Positions 20,724-33,157 are shown, numbered from the stretch's first letter. The stretch is DNA of 64,000 nt from Begonia masoniana (GCA_022432975.1 CM039516.1:35960599-36024598); one strand, 5' to 3'. A program made the numbers and translations. Notes: generated by a model not told the origin, from the letters alone.

Positions 20724-23700
20724 TTAAAAGAATTTTGTCCTCAAAATTCGGTACCTGAATAATTCTGGATATTGGTCCATCATGTCTTGCTGACGTTCCC
20801 AAGTTGTCTCCTCCACATTCTGGTTGTGCCATAAGACTTTCACTAGTGGAACCTCTTTGTTGCGCAATACCTTCACTGCATAGTCTAATATCCTTACCGG
20901 TTTCTTCTCATATGTAAGAGTAGGATGAACTTCAATACTCTGCTGTTCCACAATCTGAGAAGGGTCTCGTACACATTTCTTAAGCATGGAGATATGAAAC
21001 ACATCATGGATTCCATCCATAGAGGTTGGTAGCTGTAGCTGGTAGGCTGTTTTCCCAATCCTTTTCAAGATCAAGAATGGTCCAATGTATCTGGGGTTCA
21101 ACTTTCCTCTCTTCCCAAATCTCACAACTCCTTTGAATGGTGACACCTTGAGAAAAACTTCATCACCAATCGCAAATTCCAATTCTTTACGCCTGCAATC
21201 CGCATAACTCTTCTGTCAACTCTGAGCTGCCAAAATTCTCTGTCGGATGAGGGCAACTTTCTCAACAGTTTGTTGCACAATGTCAGGACCAATCAATTGT
21301 GCTTCCCCAACCTCATCCCAATATAATGGAGATCTGCACTTTCGTCCGTATAATGCCTCGTATGGTGCCATGCCTATTGTTGCTTGGAAACTGTTATTGT
21401 AAGAGAATTCAACCAATGGTATATATATATATTCCAAGAACCCTGAAATTCCAGCACACATGCACGAAGCATGTCCTCCAAGGTTTGGATAGTTCTCTCG
21501 GATTGTCCATCAGTTTGAGGATGAAAGGCTGTGCTAAAACTAAGCTGTGTTCCCATAGCCTTGTGCAAACTTTTCCAGAACTTGAATGTAAATCTGGAGT
21601 CTCGGTCAGAAACTATGGTGCTTGGAACTCCATGCAGTCTAACAACCTCGTGCACATACAACTCAGCCAATTGATCCATCGAGTATGTTATCTTTATTAG
21701 CAGAAAGTGAGCTGATTTGGTTAAACGATCAACTACTACCCAAATTGCATCGTGACCTTTTGTTGTTCTAGGTAATCCTATAATAAAATCCATAGTTATT
21801 TGTTCCCATTTCCATTCGGGAACTGGTAAAGGTTGCAATGTTCCAGCTGGCCTCTGATGTTCAGCTTTGACTTGCTGGCAGATCGGACATATCTCCACAT
21901 ACCCCGCCACACTTCTTTTCATACCTGGCCACCAATAATGTTGCTTGAGATCTCTGTACATCTTCGTACTTCCAGGATGAACAGAGAGTCTGGAGGAATG
22001 TGCTTCAGATAGGATTTTTTTTCTAAGTTCTGTATCAGCTGGAACAAACCATCTATTTCGAAACTTGTGAATTCCATCAACTGAGCAGTTGAAATCCAAC
22101 TTGTCAGTAGAATCCATGCTCAACTTATGCTTATTGCATTCAGCGTCATTCATTTGAACTTCCTTTATTCTCTCCAAAATGGTAGGCCTCAAAGATATGG
22201 CCGAAAGCATGGCTGACACACTTGACACAGCTTCCATGTTAAATCTTTGGAATTCTGTCTCTAAAGCTAATGGCATACTGAAAATCATAGATGGGGTTGA
22301 TGTTGTTACTCTACTCAAAGCATCAGCCACAACATTCGCCTTGCCAGGATGATATTTTATTTCAAAGTCATAGTCCTTGACAAACTCTAACCACCTACGT
22401 TGCCTCATATTCAGTTCTTTCTGTGTGAAAATATACTTCAAACTTTTATGATCTGAAAATATTTCACAAGACTGCCCATACAAGTAGTGCCTCCAAATCT
22501 TAAGTGCAAATACTACAGCAGCTAATTCTAAATCATGGGTAGGGTAATTCTTCTCATGAGTTTTCAACTGTCTAGAGGCATAAGCTATTACTTTACCATC
22601 TTGCATTAACACACATCCAAGACCAATCTTGGAAGCATCACAATAAATACTAAATTTACCATCTTCAGCTGGAAGGCTTAAAATTGGAGCATTGGTTAGT
22701 TTCTGTTTCAAAGTCATGAAACTATGTTCACATTCATCAGTCCATATATACTTCACATTTTTCCTGGTTAACTTAGTAAGGGGTATAGCAATCTTTGAAA
22801 ATCCTCCAATGAATTTTCTGTAATACCCTGCTAGTCCAAGAAAACTTCGAATATCAGTAGCACTTTTCGGTTGGGGCCACTCCTTAACTGCTTGAACTTT
22901 TGCTGGATCAACAGATTTGTCGTCCCCAGAGATGACATGTCCTAAAAAGTGAACTTGGTCCAACCAGAACTCACACTTAGAAAACTTAGCATAAAGTTGG
23001 TGCTGCCTTAGTAATCCTAATACCAAGCTCAAATGCCTTGCATGCTCATCCTTAGTTCTAGAATAGATCAGAATGTCGTCTATGAATACTATGACAAACT
23101 TGTCCAAATACTCGTGAAACACCCTATTCATGAGATCCATGAAGGCTGCTGGTGCATTTGTCAGACCAAAAGACATAACTAAAAACTCATAATGTCCATA
23201 CCTTGTGCGAAAGGCAGTCTTTGGGATATCTTCAGATTTTACCTTCAGTTGGTAATAACCGGATCTAAGGTCAATCTTAGAGAAAACTCTTGCACCCTTA
23301 AGCTGGTCAAATAAGTCATCAATTCTCGGCAAATGGTATTTGTTTTTGACAGTTAACTTATTCAATTCTCTATAATCAATGCACATACGCATTGATCCAT
23401 CTTTCTTCTTGACAAAAAGGACAGGTGCACCCCACAGTGAAAAGCTTGGGCGTATGAACCCTTTCACCAATAATTCCTCCAACTGCTTCTTTAATTCCTT
23501 AAGTTCTGTATATGCTAGTCTATATAGATTCTTAGACACAGGCTCGGCTCCGGGGTAAACATCCACAACAAATTCAATTTCTCTATCTGGTGGTAAGCCA
23601 GGAAGGTCATCTAAGAATACTTCGGGGAAGTCTTGGACAATTAGGACATTCTGAGGATTTGCTTTTCCTACAAGCTGTGTGTCTAAAAAGCTAGCTAAGA

Positions 23701-23758
23701 AGTACAAATACTCTCCACACAGGGGAGGTCTTGGGTTAATAGAAGTCATCACAGACAT
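20724..23758 (-). pseudogene. pol: Element C RT, RNase H, integrase and chromodomain; two lesions
   Basis: A 794-codon frame (23758-21374) carries RT ([21 protein letters not shown], catalytic FIDDIL), RNase H ([34 protein letters not shown]) and integrase (H-H-C-C with [11 protein letters not shown]; core [21 protein letters not shown]). A frameshift at the TATATATA run near 21421-21430 moves the rest to 21461-21216 ([23 protein letters not shown]). A TGA after AAQS follows. 21182-20724 encodes the C-terminal region (FAIGDEVFLKVSPFKGV, FHISMLKKC) and chromodomain-like VKVLWHNQNVEETTWE. A single TAA in the same frame separates it from Gag-PR. Confidence 0.9.
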
Positions 23759-23773
23759 TTCCTTACCCTTCTT

Positions 23774-25207
23774 TTAAGCTTGAAAGGTATGCTTCAAACT
23801 ACCAGGGGGTTGGAAGCTAACTATTTCAGTCCTACAATCTATTGTGGCATGATGTTTAAACAACCAGTCCATTCTTAGGATTACATCAAATCCTTTTATA
23901 TCCATAATTATAAGATCAGCAGGTAGACTTACATTCCCTACTAACACGTTACTGTCAAGCATCACTTGGTTAGAGTGCATGCGTTCACCAGAAGGCAATG
24001 CAACATTAAACACATGCATGGAAGGGGTAGACTGTACATCTAACTTAATAGCAAAAGCAGTTGCTATAAATGAATGTGTCGCACCAGAATCTATTAAAGT
24101 AAAAGCAGGCACAGAGTTGATCAATATTGTACCTGACACCACAGCAGGCTGTTCTTCATTCCCCAACTCCATCATGGAGAAAATTCTTGGTTTAACCATA
24201 GCAGGGCCACTCTTAGGAACCGAACAGTCTCTACTAATGTGACCAACCTTGTTACAGTTGTAGCATCTGGTGACTTTAGGCTTCGAGCACTCTTTGTATG
24301 TGTGTCCAACCTCCTCACAGTTGAAACACTTCCCAAAGCCCATTCTGCACTCACCCGGGTGGTTCTTCAAACATTTAGGACACTGGGGAAATTTCCTAAC
24401 ATTCTGTACCTTCTCTCCTGATCCTTGGCTATTTTGGCCTTCACTTGGCCTCTTCGTTCCTCTCTGTTGGTGTGGCTGGTTAAACCTTTGTGGGACCTCT
24501 CTTGGCCTAGCACACATCCTCTCAGCTTCTTCCACTTCCAGAGCAGTGGACACAACCTCGCTGAAGGTCAAGCCTTTAATTCCATAGAATTTAACTCCCC
24601 GGTGAATTTCTGGCTTCAGTCCATGAATAAATTTGAACACTTTATCCTCGTCTTTGTGAGCAAAATGTCCGGCAAACCTGGACAGAGATTCAAATTGCCT
24701 ACTGTACTCAGCCACTGACCCTGTCTGCTTCAAGTTCAGGAATTCCAACTTCTTTGCTGTCTGGACTGTGCTGCTGAAATACTTCTCGTAGAAAATGTCC
24801 TTGAATTGTGACCAGGATATTGCCAAAACATCTGTGGTGGTCTCCATTGTCTCCCACCAGAGTTGAGCTTCACCAGCTAAATGAAAGGTTGCCAATGTGA
24901 CCTTGTCTCCTTCTCCGATGTTGGCACACCTAAACATACTTTCAATCTTCCTAAGCCATCCATCAGCAATTACTGGATCAGATGACTGTCCATCGAACGT
25001 GGGTGGTCTTAGTCTCCGGAATCTATCTCCAGAATGTTCATTGCTAGAACCTGAGTTGGCACTTCCTTGCACCTCTGGGTTCAACAGTACTCCCAGTTGG
25101 TCAGACTGTTGGCGCATTAAGTCAGTTTGCTGACGCACTAAATCTGTCAGCTGTCTAATCACACTAGGCTCCTCTTCACCCCTCACATTTGGCATTTCTC
25201 TCGGCAC
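23774..25207 (-). CDS. gag: Element C Gag-protease, intact frame
   Basis: 477 codons from a GTG at 25207; the next in-frame ATG is four codons later and is the likelier start. Order: N-terminal QLTDLVRQQTDLMRQQ repeats, capsid region (FRRLRPPTFDG, AQLWWETM, FYEKYFSSTVQTAKKLEFLNL), basic linker, zinc knuckles CFNCEEVGHTYKEC and CYNCNKVGHISRDC, then aspartic protease LIDSGATHSFI and VILRMDWL. Gag forms the particle; the protease matures it. The frame ends in TAA just after the protease, in phase with pol, so either a CAA-to-TAA mutation or readthrough would be needed. Element B has no stop there, which favours mutation. Confidence 0.9.
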   Translation of the reverse strand: MPREMPNVRGEEEPSVIRQLTDLVRQQTDLMRQQSDQLGVLLNPEVQGSANSGSSNEHSGDRFRRLRPPTFDGQSSDPVIADGWLRKIESMFRCANIGEGDKVTLATFHLAGEAQLWWETMETTTDVLAISWSQFKDIFYEKYFSSTVQTAKKLEFLNLKQTGSVAEYSRQFESLSRFAGHFAHKDEDKVFKFIHGLKPEIHRGVKFYGIKGLTFSEVVSTALEVEEAERMCARPREVPQRFNQPHQQRGTKRPSEGQNSQGSGEKVQNVRKFPQCPKCLKNHPGECRMGFGKCFNCEEVGHTYKECSKPKVTRCYNCNKVGHISRDCSVPKSGPAMVKPRIFSMMELGNEEQPAVVSGTILINSVPAFTLIDSGATHSFIATAFAIKLDVQSTPSMHVFNVALPSGERMHSNQVMLDSNVLVGNVSLPADLIIMDIKGFDVILRMDWLFKHHATIDCRTEIVSFQPPGSLKHTFQA

Positions 25208-25271
25208 TCTAGGTCTCCCTGGGCACCCCTCACATTTGGCATTTCTCTCGGCACTCTAGGTCTCCCTGGGC
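25178..25271 (-). repeat. 47-bp tandem duplication at the 5' end of element C gag
   Basis: CACCCCTCACATTTGGCATT... is present twice in direct succession, covering the Gag start codons. In the sense direction this duplicates the first codons and leader upstream of gag. Confidence 0.75.
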
Positions 25272-25420
25272 GTCTGGCTATTGTACTAAATTCCTGCACA
25301 GGGTTATTTATACTCTTAAATATCTATGAACTAAGGGTAACATAAACACTTACAGTTGTTGAAGTACTTCCATGCAACGATCGGTACTAATGAGTAATCT
25401 TTTGAACGGTTTAACTGAAT

Positions 25421-25433
25421 GTCTCTGATACCA
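25421..25433 (-). other. Element C primer-binding site
   Basis: Sense TGGTATCAGAGAC next to the 5' LTR, initiator tRNA-Met type. Confidence 0.85.
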
Positions 25434-25876
25434 TATTGTAACGCCCCGAGTTTTCTGAACCCGGTTTGTTACTCATGAACCCGGATATTACTAAGAAACC
25501 TTGGACCGAAATTTAAAACTTCCTTCGGAATTCAAATTTTAACGTTTGATAAAACATGAAGACTTGCAGCAGAAAAATCTTCGAGCAAAAATAGAGTTGA
25601 GCAAAACTATGCAACAGTGTTTGAATGATTGAATAAAATATTAAGAAAATAATTCAGCCGGAAGGGATAAAGGTTTAAGCGTAAATTACTTAAAATTTAA
25701 GAAAGTCAAACACATCATCCGAAAAATGAAGTCAACCGGAAGGAACTGGCTTAGAAAATAGAAAGCTTTTCCAAATAACAAAACGACAAAGTTTCGGTTA
25801 CATCATCCGGTCACAAAACGACAAAGTTTTGGCTACATCATCCGGTCACAAAACGACAAAATACATCCTTCATCTA

Positions 25877-27933
25877 CCGGTGACGTCTGCCGGATGATTT
25901 CCTCATCCGATCGACTTTACTCTACATCCACCGGTGACGTCAGCCGGATGATTTCCTCATCCGATCGACTTTACTCTACATCCACCGGTGACGTCAGCCG
26001 GATGATTTCCTCATCCGATCGACTTTACTCTACATCCACCGGTGACGTCAGCCGGATGATTTCCTCATCCGATCGACTTTACTCTACATCCACCGGTGAC
26101 GTCAGCCGGATGATTTCCTCATCCGATCGACTTTACTCTACATCCACCGGTGACGTCAGCCGGATGATTTCCTCATCCGATCGACTTTACTCTACATCCA
26201 CCGGTGACGTCAGCCGGATGATTTCCTCATCCGATCGACTTTACTCTACATCCACCGGTGACGTCAGCCGGATGATTTCCTCATCCGATCGACTTTACTC
26301 TACATCCACCGGTGACGTCAGCCGGATGATTTCCTCATCCGATCGACTTTACTCTACATCCACCGGTGACGTCAGCCGGATGATTTCCTCATCCGATCGA
26401 CTTTACTCTACATCCACCGGTGACGTCAGCCGGATGATTTCCTCATCCGATCGACTTTACTCTACATCCACCGGTGACGTCAGCCGGATGATTTCCTCAT
26501 CCGATCGACTTTACTCTACATCCACCGGTGACGTCAGCCGGATGATTTCCTCATCCGATCGACTTTACTCTACATCCACCGGTGACGTCAGCCGGATGAT
26601 TTCCTCATCCGATCGACTTTACTCTACATCCACCGGTGACGTCAGCCGGATGATTTCCTCATCCGATCGACTTTACTCTACATCCACCGGTGACGTCAGC
26701 CGGATGATTTCCTCATCCGATCGACTTTACTCTACATCCACCGGTGACGTCAGCCGGATGATTTCCTCATCCGATCGACTTTACTCTACATCCACCGGTG
26801 ACGTCAGCCGGATGATTTCCTCATCCGATCGACTTTACTCTACATCCACCGGTGACGTCAGCCGGATGATTTCCTCATCCGATCGACTTTACTCTACATC
26901 CACCGGTGACGTCAGCCGGATGATTTCCTCATCCGATCGACTTTACTCTACATCCACCGGTGACGTCAGCCGGATGATTTCCTCATCCGATCGACTTTAC
27001 TCTACATCCACCGGTGACGTCAGCCGGATGATTTCCTCATCCGATCGACTTTACTCTACATCCACCGGTGACGTCAGCCGGATGATTTCCTCATCCGATC
27101 GACTTTACTCTACATCCACCGGTGACGTCAGCCGGATGATTTCCTCATCCGATCGACTTTACTCTACATCCACCGGTGACGTCAGCCGGATGATTTCCTC
27201 ATCCGATCGACTTTACTCTACATCCACCGGTGACGTCAGCCGGATGATTTCCTCATCCGATCGACTTTACTCTACATCCACCGGTGACGTCAGCCGGATG
27301 ATTTCCTCATCCGATCGACTTTACTCTACATCCACCGGTGACGTCAGCCGGATGATTTCCTCATCCGATCGACTTTACTCTACATCCACCGGTGACGTCA
27401 GCCGGATGATTTCCTCATCCGATCGACTTTACTCTACATCCACCGGTGACGTCAGCCGGATGATTTCCTCATCCGATCGACTTTACTCTACATCCACCGG
27501 TGACGTCAGCCGGATGATTTCCTCATCCGATCGACTTTACTCTACATCCACCGGTGACGTCAGCCGGATGATTTCCTCATCCGATCGACTTTACTCTACA
27601 TCCACCGGTGACGTCAGCCGGATGATTTCCTCATCCGATCGACTTTACTCTACATCCACCGGTGACGTCAGCCGGATGATTTCCTCATCCGATCGACTTT
27701 ACTCTACATCCACCGGTGACGTCAGCCGGATGATTTCCTCATCCGATCGACTTTACTCTACATCCACCGGTGACGTCAGCCGGATGATTTCCTCATCCGA
27801 TCGACTTTACTCTACATCCACCGGTGACGTCAGCCGGATGATTTCCTCATCCGATCGACTTTACTCTACATCCACCGGTGACGTCAGCCGGATGATTTCC
27901 TCATCCGATCGACTTTACTCTACATCCACCGGT
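25877..27933 (-). repeat. 54-bp tandem array, about 38 near-identical units
   Basis: Unit CCGGTGACGTCAGCCGGATG ATTTCCTCATCCGATCGACT TTACTCTACATCCA (54 bp, blocks shown split). After the first unit (TCTGCC for TCAGCC) I see no variation. Each unit has the palindrome TGACGTCA in a longer imperfect palindrome CCGG-TGACGTCA-GCCGG, so the array offers about 37 CRE/TGA-type bZIP sites. Because 54 is divisible by 3, the array gives a 701-codon open frame on the plus strand that is not a gene. Confidence 0.97.
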
Positions 27934-28146
27934 GAAGGGTTTCTCAAAATATTTTTGACAAAATCCAAGCACCTTCTTTCATTAGAAAGTTTAACATAAT
28001 CAATTTGAAATCAATGTTCACTAAACCTCACAACCACAGACACCAGTTAAACGCCCCATCAGCTGCAGTCTGTTACAAGGATGCACTCCTCCAACCAGTC
28101 TAGTCCTCAGTAGACTCAGAAAGCACACCTGCTATCACTTCTTCAC

Positions 28147-28661
28147 CTACATCACAAAACTCATCTATTAGCCTAATGCTACGCAAGTAAAGCAATGATG
28201 AATGGAAATGCTGAAACATAAAACTTCTAACCATGCAGTTTCTACTTTCTCATCTAAGTTGCATATTCATCGTTCTGTTCAGATCCCCCTGTGAAGTTGG
28301 GAGTTGGATTGGATCAACTCTCCCAAAGTATAAATATCCACTGTCTCATTAAGGGTTGGATTAGCTCCCTTAACAGTAAGGCTGATTCACTGTTCAGATC
28401 CCCCTGTGAAATTGGGAGTTGGATCAACTCTCCCAAAGTATAAATATCCACTGTCTCATTAAGGGTTGGATTAGCTCCCTTAACAGTAAAACTGATTCAC
28501 ATAACTGTTTCAATATGTTCAATCCTTACCATGCCAACACGCATTCAAATTCATTTTCGTATACTTTTAAAACATGATGCATAACACACAGACACGTCCC
28601 AGTAAACACAACCCTAACGTTTTGTGATGTAGGCCCGAAGGCACAAGCAAACTTTACTTAC
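28147..28661 (-). promoter_or_regulatory. Predicted LTR leader intron with closing stem (C, 5' LTR)
   Basis: Donor ATCCAG|GTAAGTAAAG at 28661, acceptor TTTTGTGATGTAG|GTGAAG at 28147. Stem halves at + 28146-28160 and 28619-28633 are perfectly complementary over 15 bp. Confidence 0.5.
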
Positions 28662-29625
28662 CTGGATTCCTGGCTGATACTCGGTTATGAGTTGCTTCGG
28701 AAATGCTCACCTAGAATCATAAACAGAACATTAAGCCAATTTTTACTAATCCCCATTCTAAAGCATTCTGAAACTTAAGTGGACCGTTAGGAGTTCTATT
28801 CACTAAGCATTTTCCCAAATTTTCACCCCAACCCGAATCTACATTCATTCACAGCATACACGAAATCCCCACATTGCACTCCCTCAGCTATCTAACTGCT
28901 TAAACTTAAGAGAAATGAGGAAAACTTACCTAAGTTGAAGGAGAATCGGGCGAGGAAAATCGCCTAGAGAGCTCGGCTGCTTGAGCTCAAAACCCGAAGA
29001 GAAAATGGTATGAAATTGGTGGCGGCTGCAGTGCATTAAACCCAACCCTCTTTCCTTAAATACGTTATCCACTTTTGAAAATTGTAAATTTACTCTAGTG
29101 CCCTTGTCTAGTCTTTTAATAACCCTACTTGAATTATTGACTAATCATACCATTAATAATAAAAGAGTTGGTTCGATAGAACCGGGTGCTACACTTTCAC
29201 CTACAATTCATTCTAAACTTACCTTAAACTTTTCCAAAACTTCTTCAAATGTAAAATACTTCAAATGTAAAATACTTCAAAATCTCAAAACCTCATTCAA
29301 AACATATTTGTAAACGTAGTAAAAATTCACAAAAACAAAGTGTATGGATGACTCTAAAAACCGAACATATCCATACAGGTTTAAAATCTCTAAAACAGTT
29401 CCAGTATTTTTTGCAAAATCAAAACTTAACTATCTATACTTCCTTCTAATAAAATACCCACACTTTTCTATACACATACTTGAACAAAACATACACATAC
29501 ACATACTGAGCACAGTCGAAATCGCCTTAACAATTCGCCTGGTTGCCGCCATGGTCGTACTCCCCCAACTGCTTCCATAATTCCTAGCAAGTCCATGTAA
29601 TCTCACCGCGCTGCTCTTCTCTGCC

Positions 29626-30001
29626 TACATCATAGAACTCAAACTATAAACTTAATGCTTATCAAGTAATGCAAATATGAATGAAAACATTTCTACTATT
29701 ATATGCAGTTTCTACAGTCTACTATCATATACACCTATGATCTTCTAGCCAATGGAGAGCGGATCACTTTCTCCACCTCTATACGTTCCAAACATATATC
29801 TGAAGGGTGAACAACTTCCTTCAAATGCTACCCATACTATCATTTTATACATCACTACACATGAAAACATATGCAGAAAACAGTTTCGTACATTTTCTAA
29901 AACATGACGCATGAGAAAGCTAAACATATATAGAAGCATGCAACATAACCTAACGTTCTGTGATGTAGGCCCGAAGGCAACACGCATGCAACACTATTTA
30001 C
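29626..30001 (-). promoter_or_regulatory. Predicted LTR leader intron with closing stem (Z)
   Basis: Donor ACACCAG|GTAAATAG at 30001, acceptor TATGATGTAG|GCAG ending at 29626; 376 nt. Stem CCTACATCACAGAAC (sense, + 29955-29969) with GTTCTATGATGTAGG (sense, + 29625-29639): 14 of 15 pair. The G-C pair in AGAAC/GTTCT replaces an A-T pair of element C. Confidence 0.45.
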
Positions 30002-30738
30002 CTGGTGTCTTTAGCAAACTTATCTATATCTGTAATCTTAACCGTAGAACCTAAAAACCTAAACATCATAAACATTGCATTAACATTCATTCGACATAAC
30101 CAACCTCTTACTTTCATAATAAAATCTCAAGTGTATTTAATCTATTACCAATACGCCAAAACATAATTCTCAAGTCCGTAACTACTTCGAAGCTCAATTC
30201 CAACATAAACTCTAATCCAATCAATTCAACAATTCTTTTAGACAATTTATCAAACACCTTATATGCACAATTTATTCTCTAATCCTTTTTCAATCTATCA
30301 TCACTACCCAAAGACAATCCAATTGCCAACAACCATTAACAATGTATAATATTTAAGAGTAATCAATTTGCAACAAAACACTATTTTTGTGCACCACCAT
30401 CCAACATCCAAAAACCACAACTCCAAAACCAATACTTTACAATTTCAACTCATTAACAACCCAATACCATTAACCAACCAAAGAGAAGTTGCCTTATCTT
30501 CAATCCTCAAGGAAATGGAGCAAATTCGTGGAAGGAATTGAAGAGGAAGGGAATTTTCGAGCAAGCCCTAATATTGGCCAAAAACCCATATGAAAACACC
30601 ATAAAACTTAGCCCTTACTCAAAGAAAACAATCCTTAAACTGAAAGCTTACCTTAGTGATAGAAAAGAGAAGGGAAATTAGAGAGGGAAGCGGCTGAAGC
30701 TTCGTCGGCGAGAGAGAGCTCCTAGAGCGAAGAGGAAA

Positions 30739-30780
30739 GAAGAAGAAGAAGAAGAAGAAGAAGAAGAAGAAGAAGAAAGA
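30739..30780. repeat. (GAA)n microsatellite
   Basis: About 13 GAA units in Z. The minus-strand phenylalanine-run frame across it is not a gene. Confidence 0.9.
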
Positions 30781-31075
30781 GAATGGGGGAGGGGATTGTT
30801 GCTGCTGATGATATACGTAGAGAGAGAGGGAGAGAGGGTGCTTGACAACAAGTTTAGTGGGAAATTTCATTGAGAAGTTTCATTATTTTGACTTAAAACC
30901 ACCCCTCAAAATCCCAAACGTTTTAACTCCCTCTTCGATCATTTTATTTGTTTCTTTTAACCCTTAAACTTTGGCGACCAAATTCCAAGAAAACGTATAT
31001 TATATTTTTAGCAAATTTCTCTCGTACAAAGAAATTTAGGAACGATTGTATGGTACAAAAATCTCGGGTGTTACA

Positions 31076-31312
31076 TAGAGATTGTGATATCTCGCTATGT
31101 GAAGGCTAAGACGACATAGTGTGAGAGATTAGCTCATACAAGTAAGAGTGCACAATCTCACCTCTCTTGGGAGAATAAAAATGTATGATTTATATGTAAA
31201 GTTGTCATCTTCACCTAGTATAACAGGTTTTGGGCTAACCCTAAGAACAAATATGTCTGCGTTTGCTCCCAAAACGGATAATTTTATACTAAGAGCATTG
31301 ATGAACGTTACA
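31076..31312 (+). mobile_element. TRIM element, 3' LTR
   Basis: Starts TGTGATATCTCGCTATGTGAAGG (31083) and ends AACGTTACA (31312), homologous to 3139-3276 (GAAGGCTAAGACGAC, GTGTGAGAG, AATTTTATACT...GAGCATTGA). TAGAG before it would be the right flank of the Z insertion. The family also occurs at 55460-56400. Confidence 0.6.
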
Positions 31313-32904
31313 ACTAGGGATGGATGCGGTCGACCAAAATGAAAAATCAGTCTATTGGCAAAAAGTTTTGTCAACTAGTTATGTTTGGTTGACCAAACAT
31401 TAAAGTACAGTCGATTGAAACCATAGACCTTCTGATTGGTTCTCTCTGATCCTACGATCCAAATCTACACAAGACTGAATTTAGACTTAATCTATGTTAG
31501 GTTCGTGTAAAAGTTATGATTTACATCCATCAATTTTTCACTCATAAAGTAAAAATTCGACATTTAACCCAAACTCGAAAAAGACCGAAAAAATTGAGTT
31601 TAACTATAACTCACCCTTGACGATCCTTTGATTACATTGTCGATCCAACATTGTATTTAAATATTTTTATCCCAAATCGAAACTTTTGTTAAAATTCCAA
31701 ATTTGACCAAAAGTTTCATAGTTGGATGACGAGGAGTCTTACCGACTGTAATAGGTGACATAAAATCCTGGGACTGTCTGTTGCAACCTCTTATTCACAA
31801 CTGTTTTGTCCGAATTCTTTCTACCATTTCTCAGTTTTCTCCACAACAGCCACCGCCTCTTTTCTCAAAGTGAGGAATAGCGTTGGCAATGAAAAGAAGT
31901 AATATGGCCCACCGGCCATCGAATAGGTTTTTTTGAACCTAAAACATAAATTCCAATTATAATATTAATTTCATTTAAGAAAAGATTTAATTTGATAACA
32001 TATTTCAATAATACAAGTAAAAAATAACCTTTATTTACAAATCAAAGTGCAACGGAAAGAGTTAGTGAAAAAGAATTTTTAGGGAAAAGCTTTGGAGCGC
32101 GGACAAAAGTAGTTTAGTCGAAGTGAGCTATAAAGTCGTGTTTGCAAACTATTCTCTATATCTCTACTTATAATTTGGTTTATTGTTTGCGATTATAAAT
32201 AGCTAGAGATTAATAAAAATTAATCATCTAATTTTTTGGAAACTGTTAGATTTTTTTAATTAAAGAATCTAATTCACTCCTCTGTTGAGTCATTACAATC
32301 CTACAATAACATCCTCAGTTATTATTATAACATTGATGTTGCCTTCCTCAGCAGCATCAGACGGTCTTGTTATGACAATGTTCACAATAGTTCATAACAC
32401 CCTTTCTCTCTCTCTCCTCTCTCTTTACCTCCCGCTCTCTCTCTATTATATATGTATCTGACTGGGATGTCGTTCGAGGATGAGCTCCTCTCCATCTGTC
32501 TATTGTGGGAGAGAATTTTCAGTAACCTGTTTAGATGGTATGGACGTAATCATAGCATGGAAAAAAAAGTGGGTCATGTGAAAAGAAGGTCTGGGTTTCA
32601 ACTGTTGCGTGCTATCATGCTCATCATTGTTTCCACGAAGCAAGCTTCAGTAGACCAGTTACACCAATTTTCACTTGAGTGAGAAGAACAAATGGTTGGC
32701 TGTAAACCCTCACCGTGCATGTGCAATCTTCAGAAAGAGTAATCTGTTTTATATTTATTCTATCTTGCTTTCTCTGGATTCATGGAATGGAACGTGTATC
32801 GGTCCATCACTTCCATTTTCAGCCGAATAATAGGTTTCTTTGGGCGGGTCCGCCATGGCTGACAGCCATCTTTCTTCTTTAAGGGTGGTGGAAGATGTCA
32901 AAAC
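31313..32904. other. Intergenic region, no gene seen
   Basis: AT-rich. It contains GGTCGACCAAAAT/GGTTGACCAAACA words (31330-31400) and a CT-rich run (32401-32445). The 76-codon plus frame at 32452-32682 has no domain I recognise. Confidence 0.5.
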
Positions 32905-33141
32905 TGAAACGATTTATGCAGTTCTGGTGGGAACAGGGTGATCGGAAGAGAGAAAGAAAGAAAGGAGTAAGATGGCGGCAGGAGAGAGAAATTGATAGAT
33001 AGGAAATGATTTCTGTATATTGTCATTGAACAGTTGCTTTACATATATATGTCGATAAACTAATGATAGAGAATAGAAGCTAGAAGTGATAACTAACAAT
33101 ACAAACCGAACTCTAACGAAAACATAAGAGTGGATACGTTA
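32905..33141 (-). repeat. Element E 3' LTR
   Basis: About 237 bp, homologous to 45003-45240 with small indels. The polypurine-side end (GTTAA) has lost the TG/CA terminus seen in the 5' copy (ACGAAACA). Confidence 0.8.
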
Positions 33142-33157
33142 ACCTCCCCCCTCAAGA

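Larger units (their letters stand above)
18595..29193 (-). mobile_element. Element C: Ty3/gypsy (Tekay/Del-like) LTR retrotransposon inserted in Z
   Basis: LTRs at 18595-20712 and 25437-29193 with perfect target duplication CTTTC (18590-18594, 29194-29198). PBS at 25421-25433, PPT-like AAGGAGGGTAGAT at 20713. Gag-PR is an intact frame; RT to integrase is nearly intact with one stop before it, one frameshift at a TA run and one TGA. The LTRs are nearly identical outside a massive array in the 5' copy, so insertion looks recent. It is the best-preserved gypsy element in the window. Confidence 0.93.
25437..29193 (-). repeat. Element C 5' LTR, enlarged by a 54-bp array
   Basis: 3757 bp. It matches the 3' LTR closely on both sides, but about 270 bp (the equivalent of about 19184-19455) is missing and replaced by the expanded array. 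The junction after the last unit reads CCGGTGAAGGGTTTC. Promoter-side features are as in the 3' LTR. Confidence 0.92.
29194..31075 (-). repeat. Solo LTR Z, segment 3 of 3
   Basis: Resumes after C with the CTTTC duplication and ends GGGTGTTACA. It holds the GTGATGTAGGCCCGAAGG box (29961), a predicted intron (29626-30001), a GAA microsatellite (30739-30780), and an AGCTTACCTTAGTGATAG donor-like site (inverse) near 30648. No coding frames of substance. Confidence 0.65.

Noticed and set aside
25877..27933. CRISPR-like array
   Set aside because: Units are identical end to end with no variable spacers, in a plant LTR.
25894..27999. 701-codon plus-strand open frame
   Set aside because: It is the translation of the 54-bp array (18 residues per unit) and has no non-repeat protein content.
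30619..30870. Minus frame with a phenylalanine run
   Set aside because: Translation of the GAA microsatellite.
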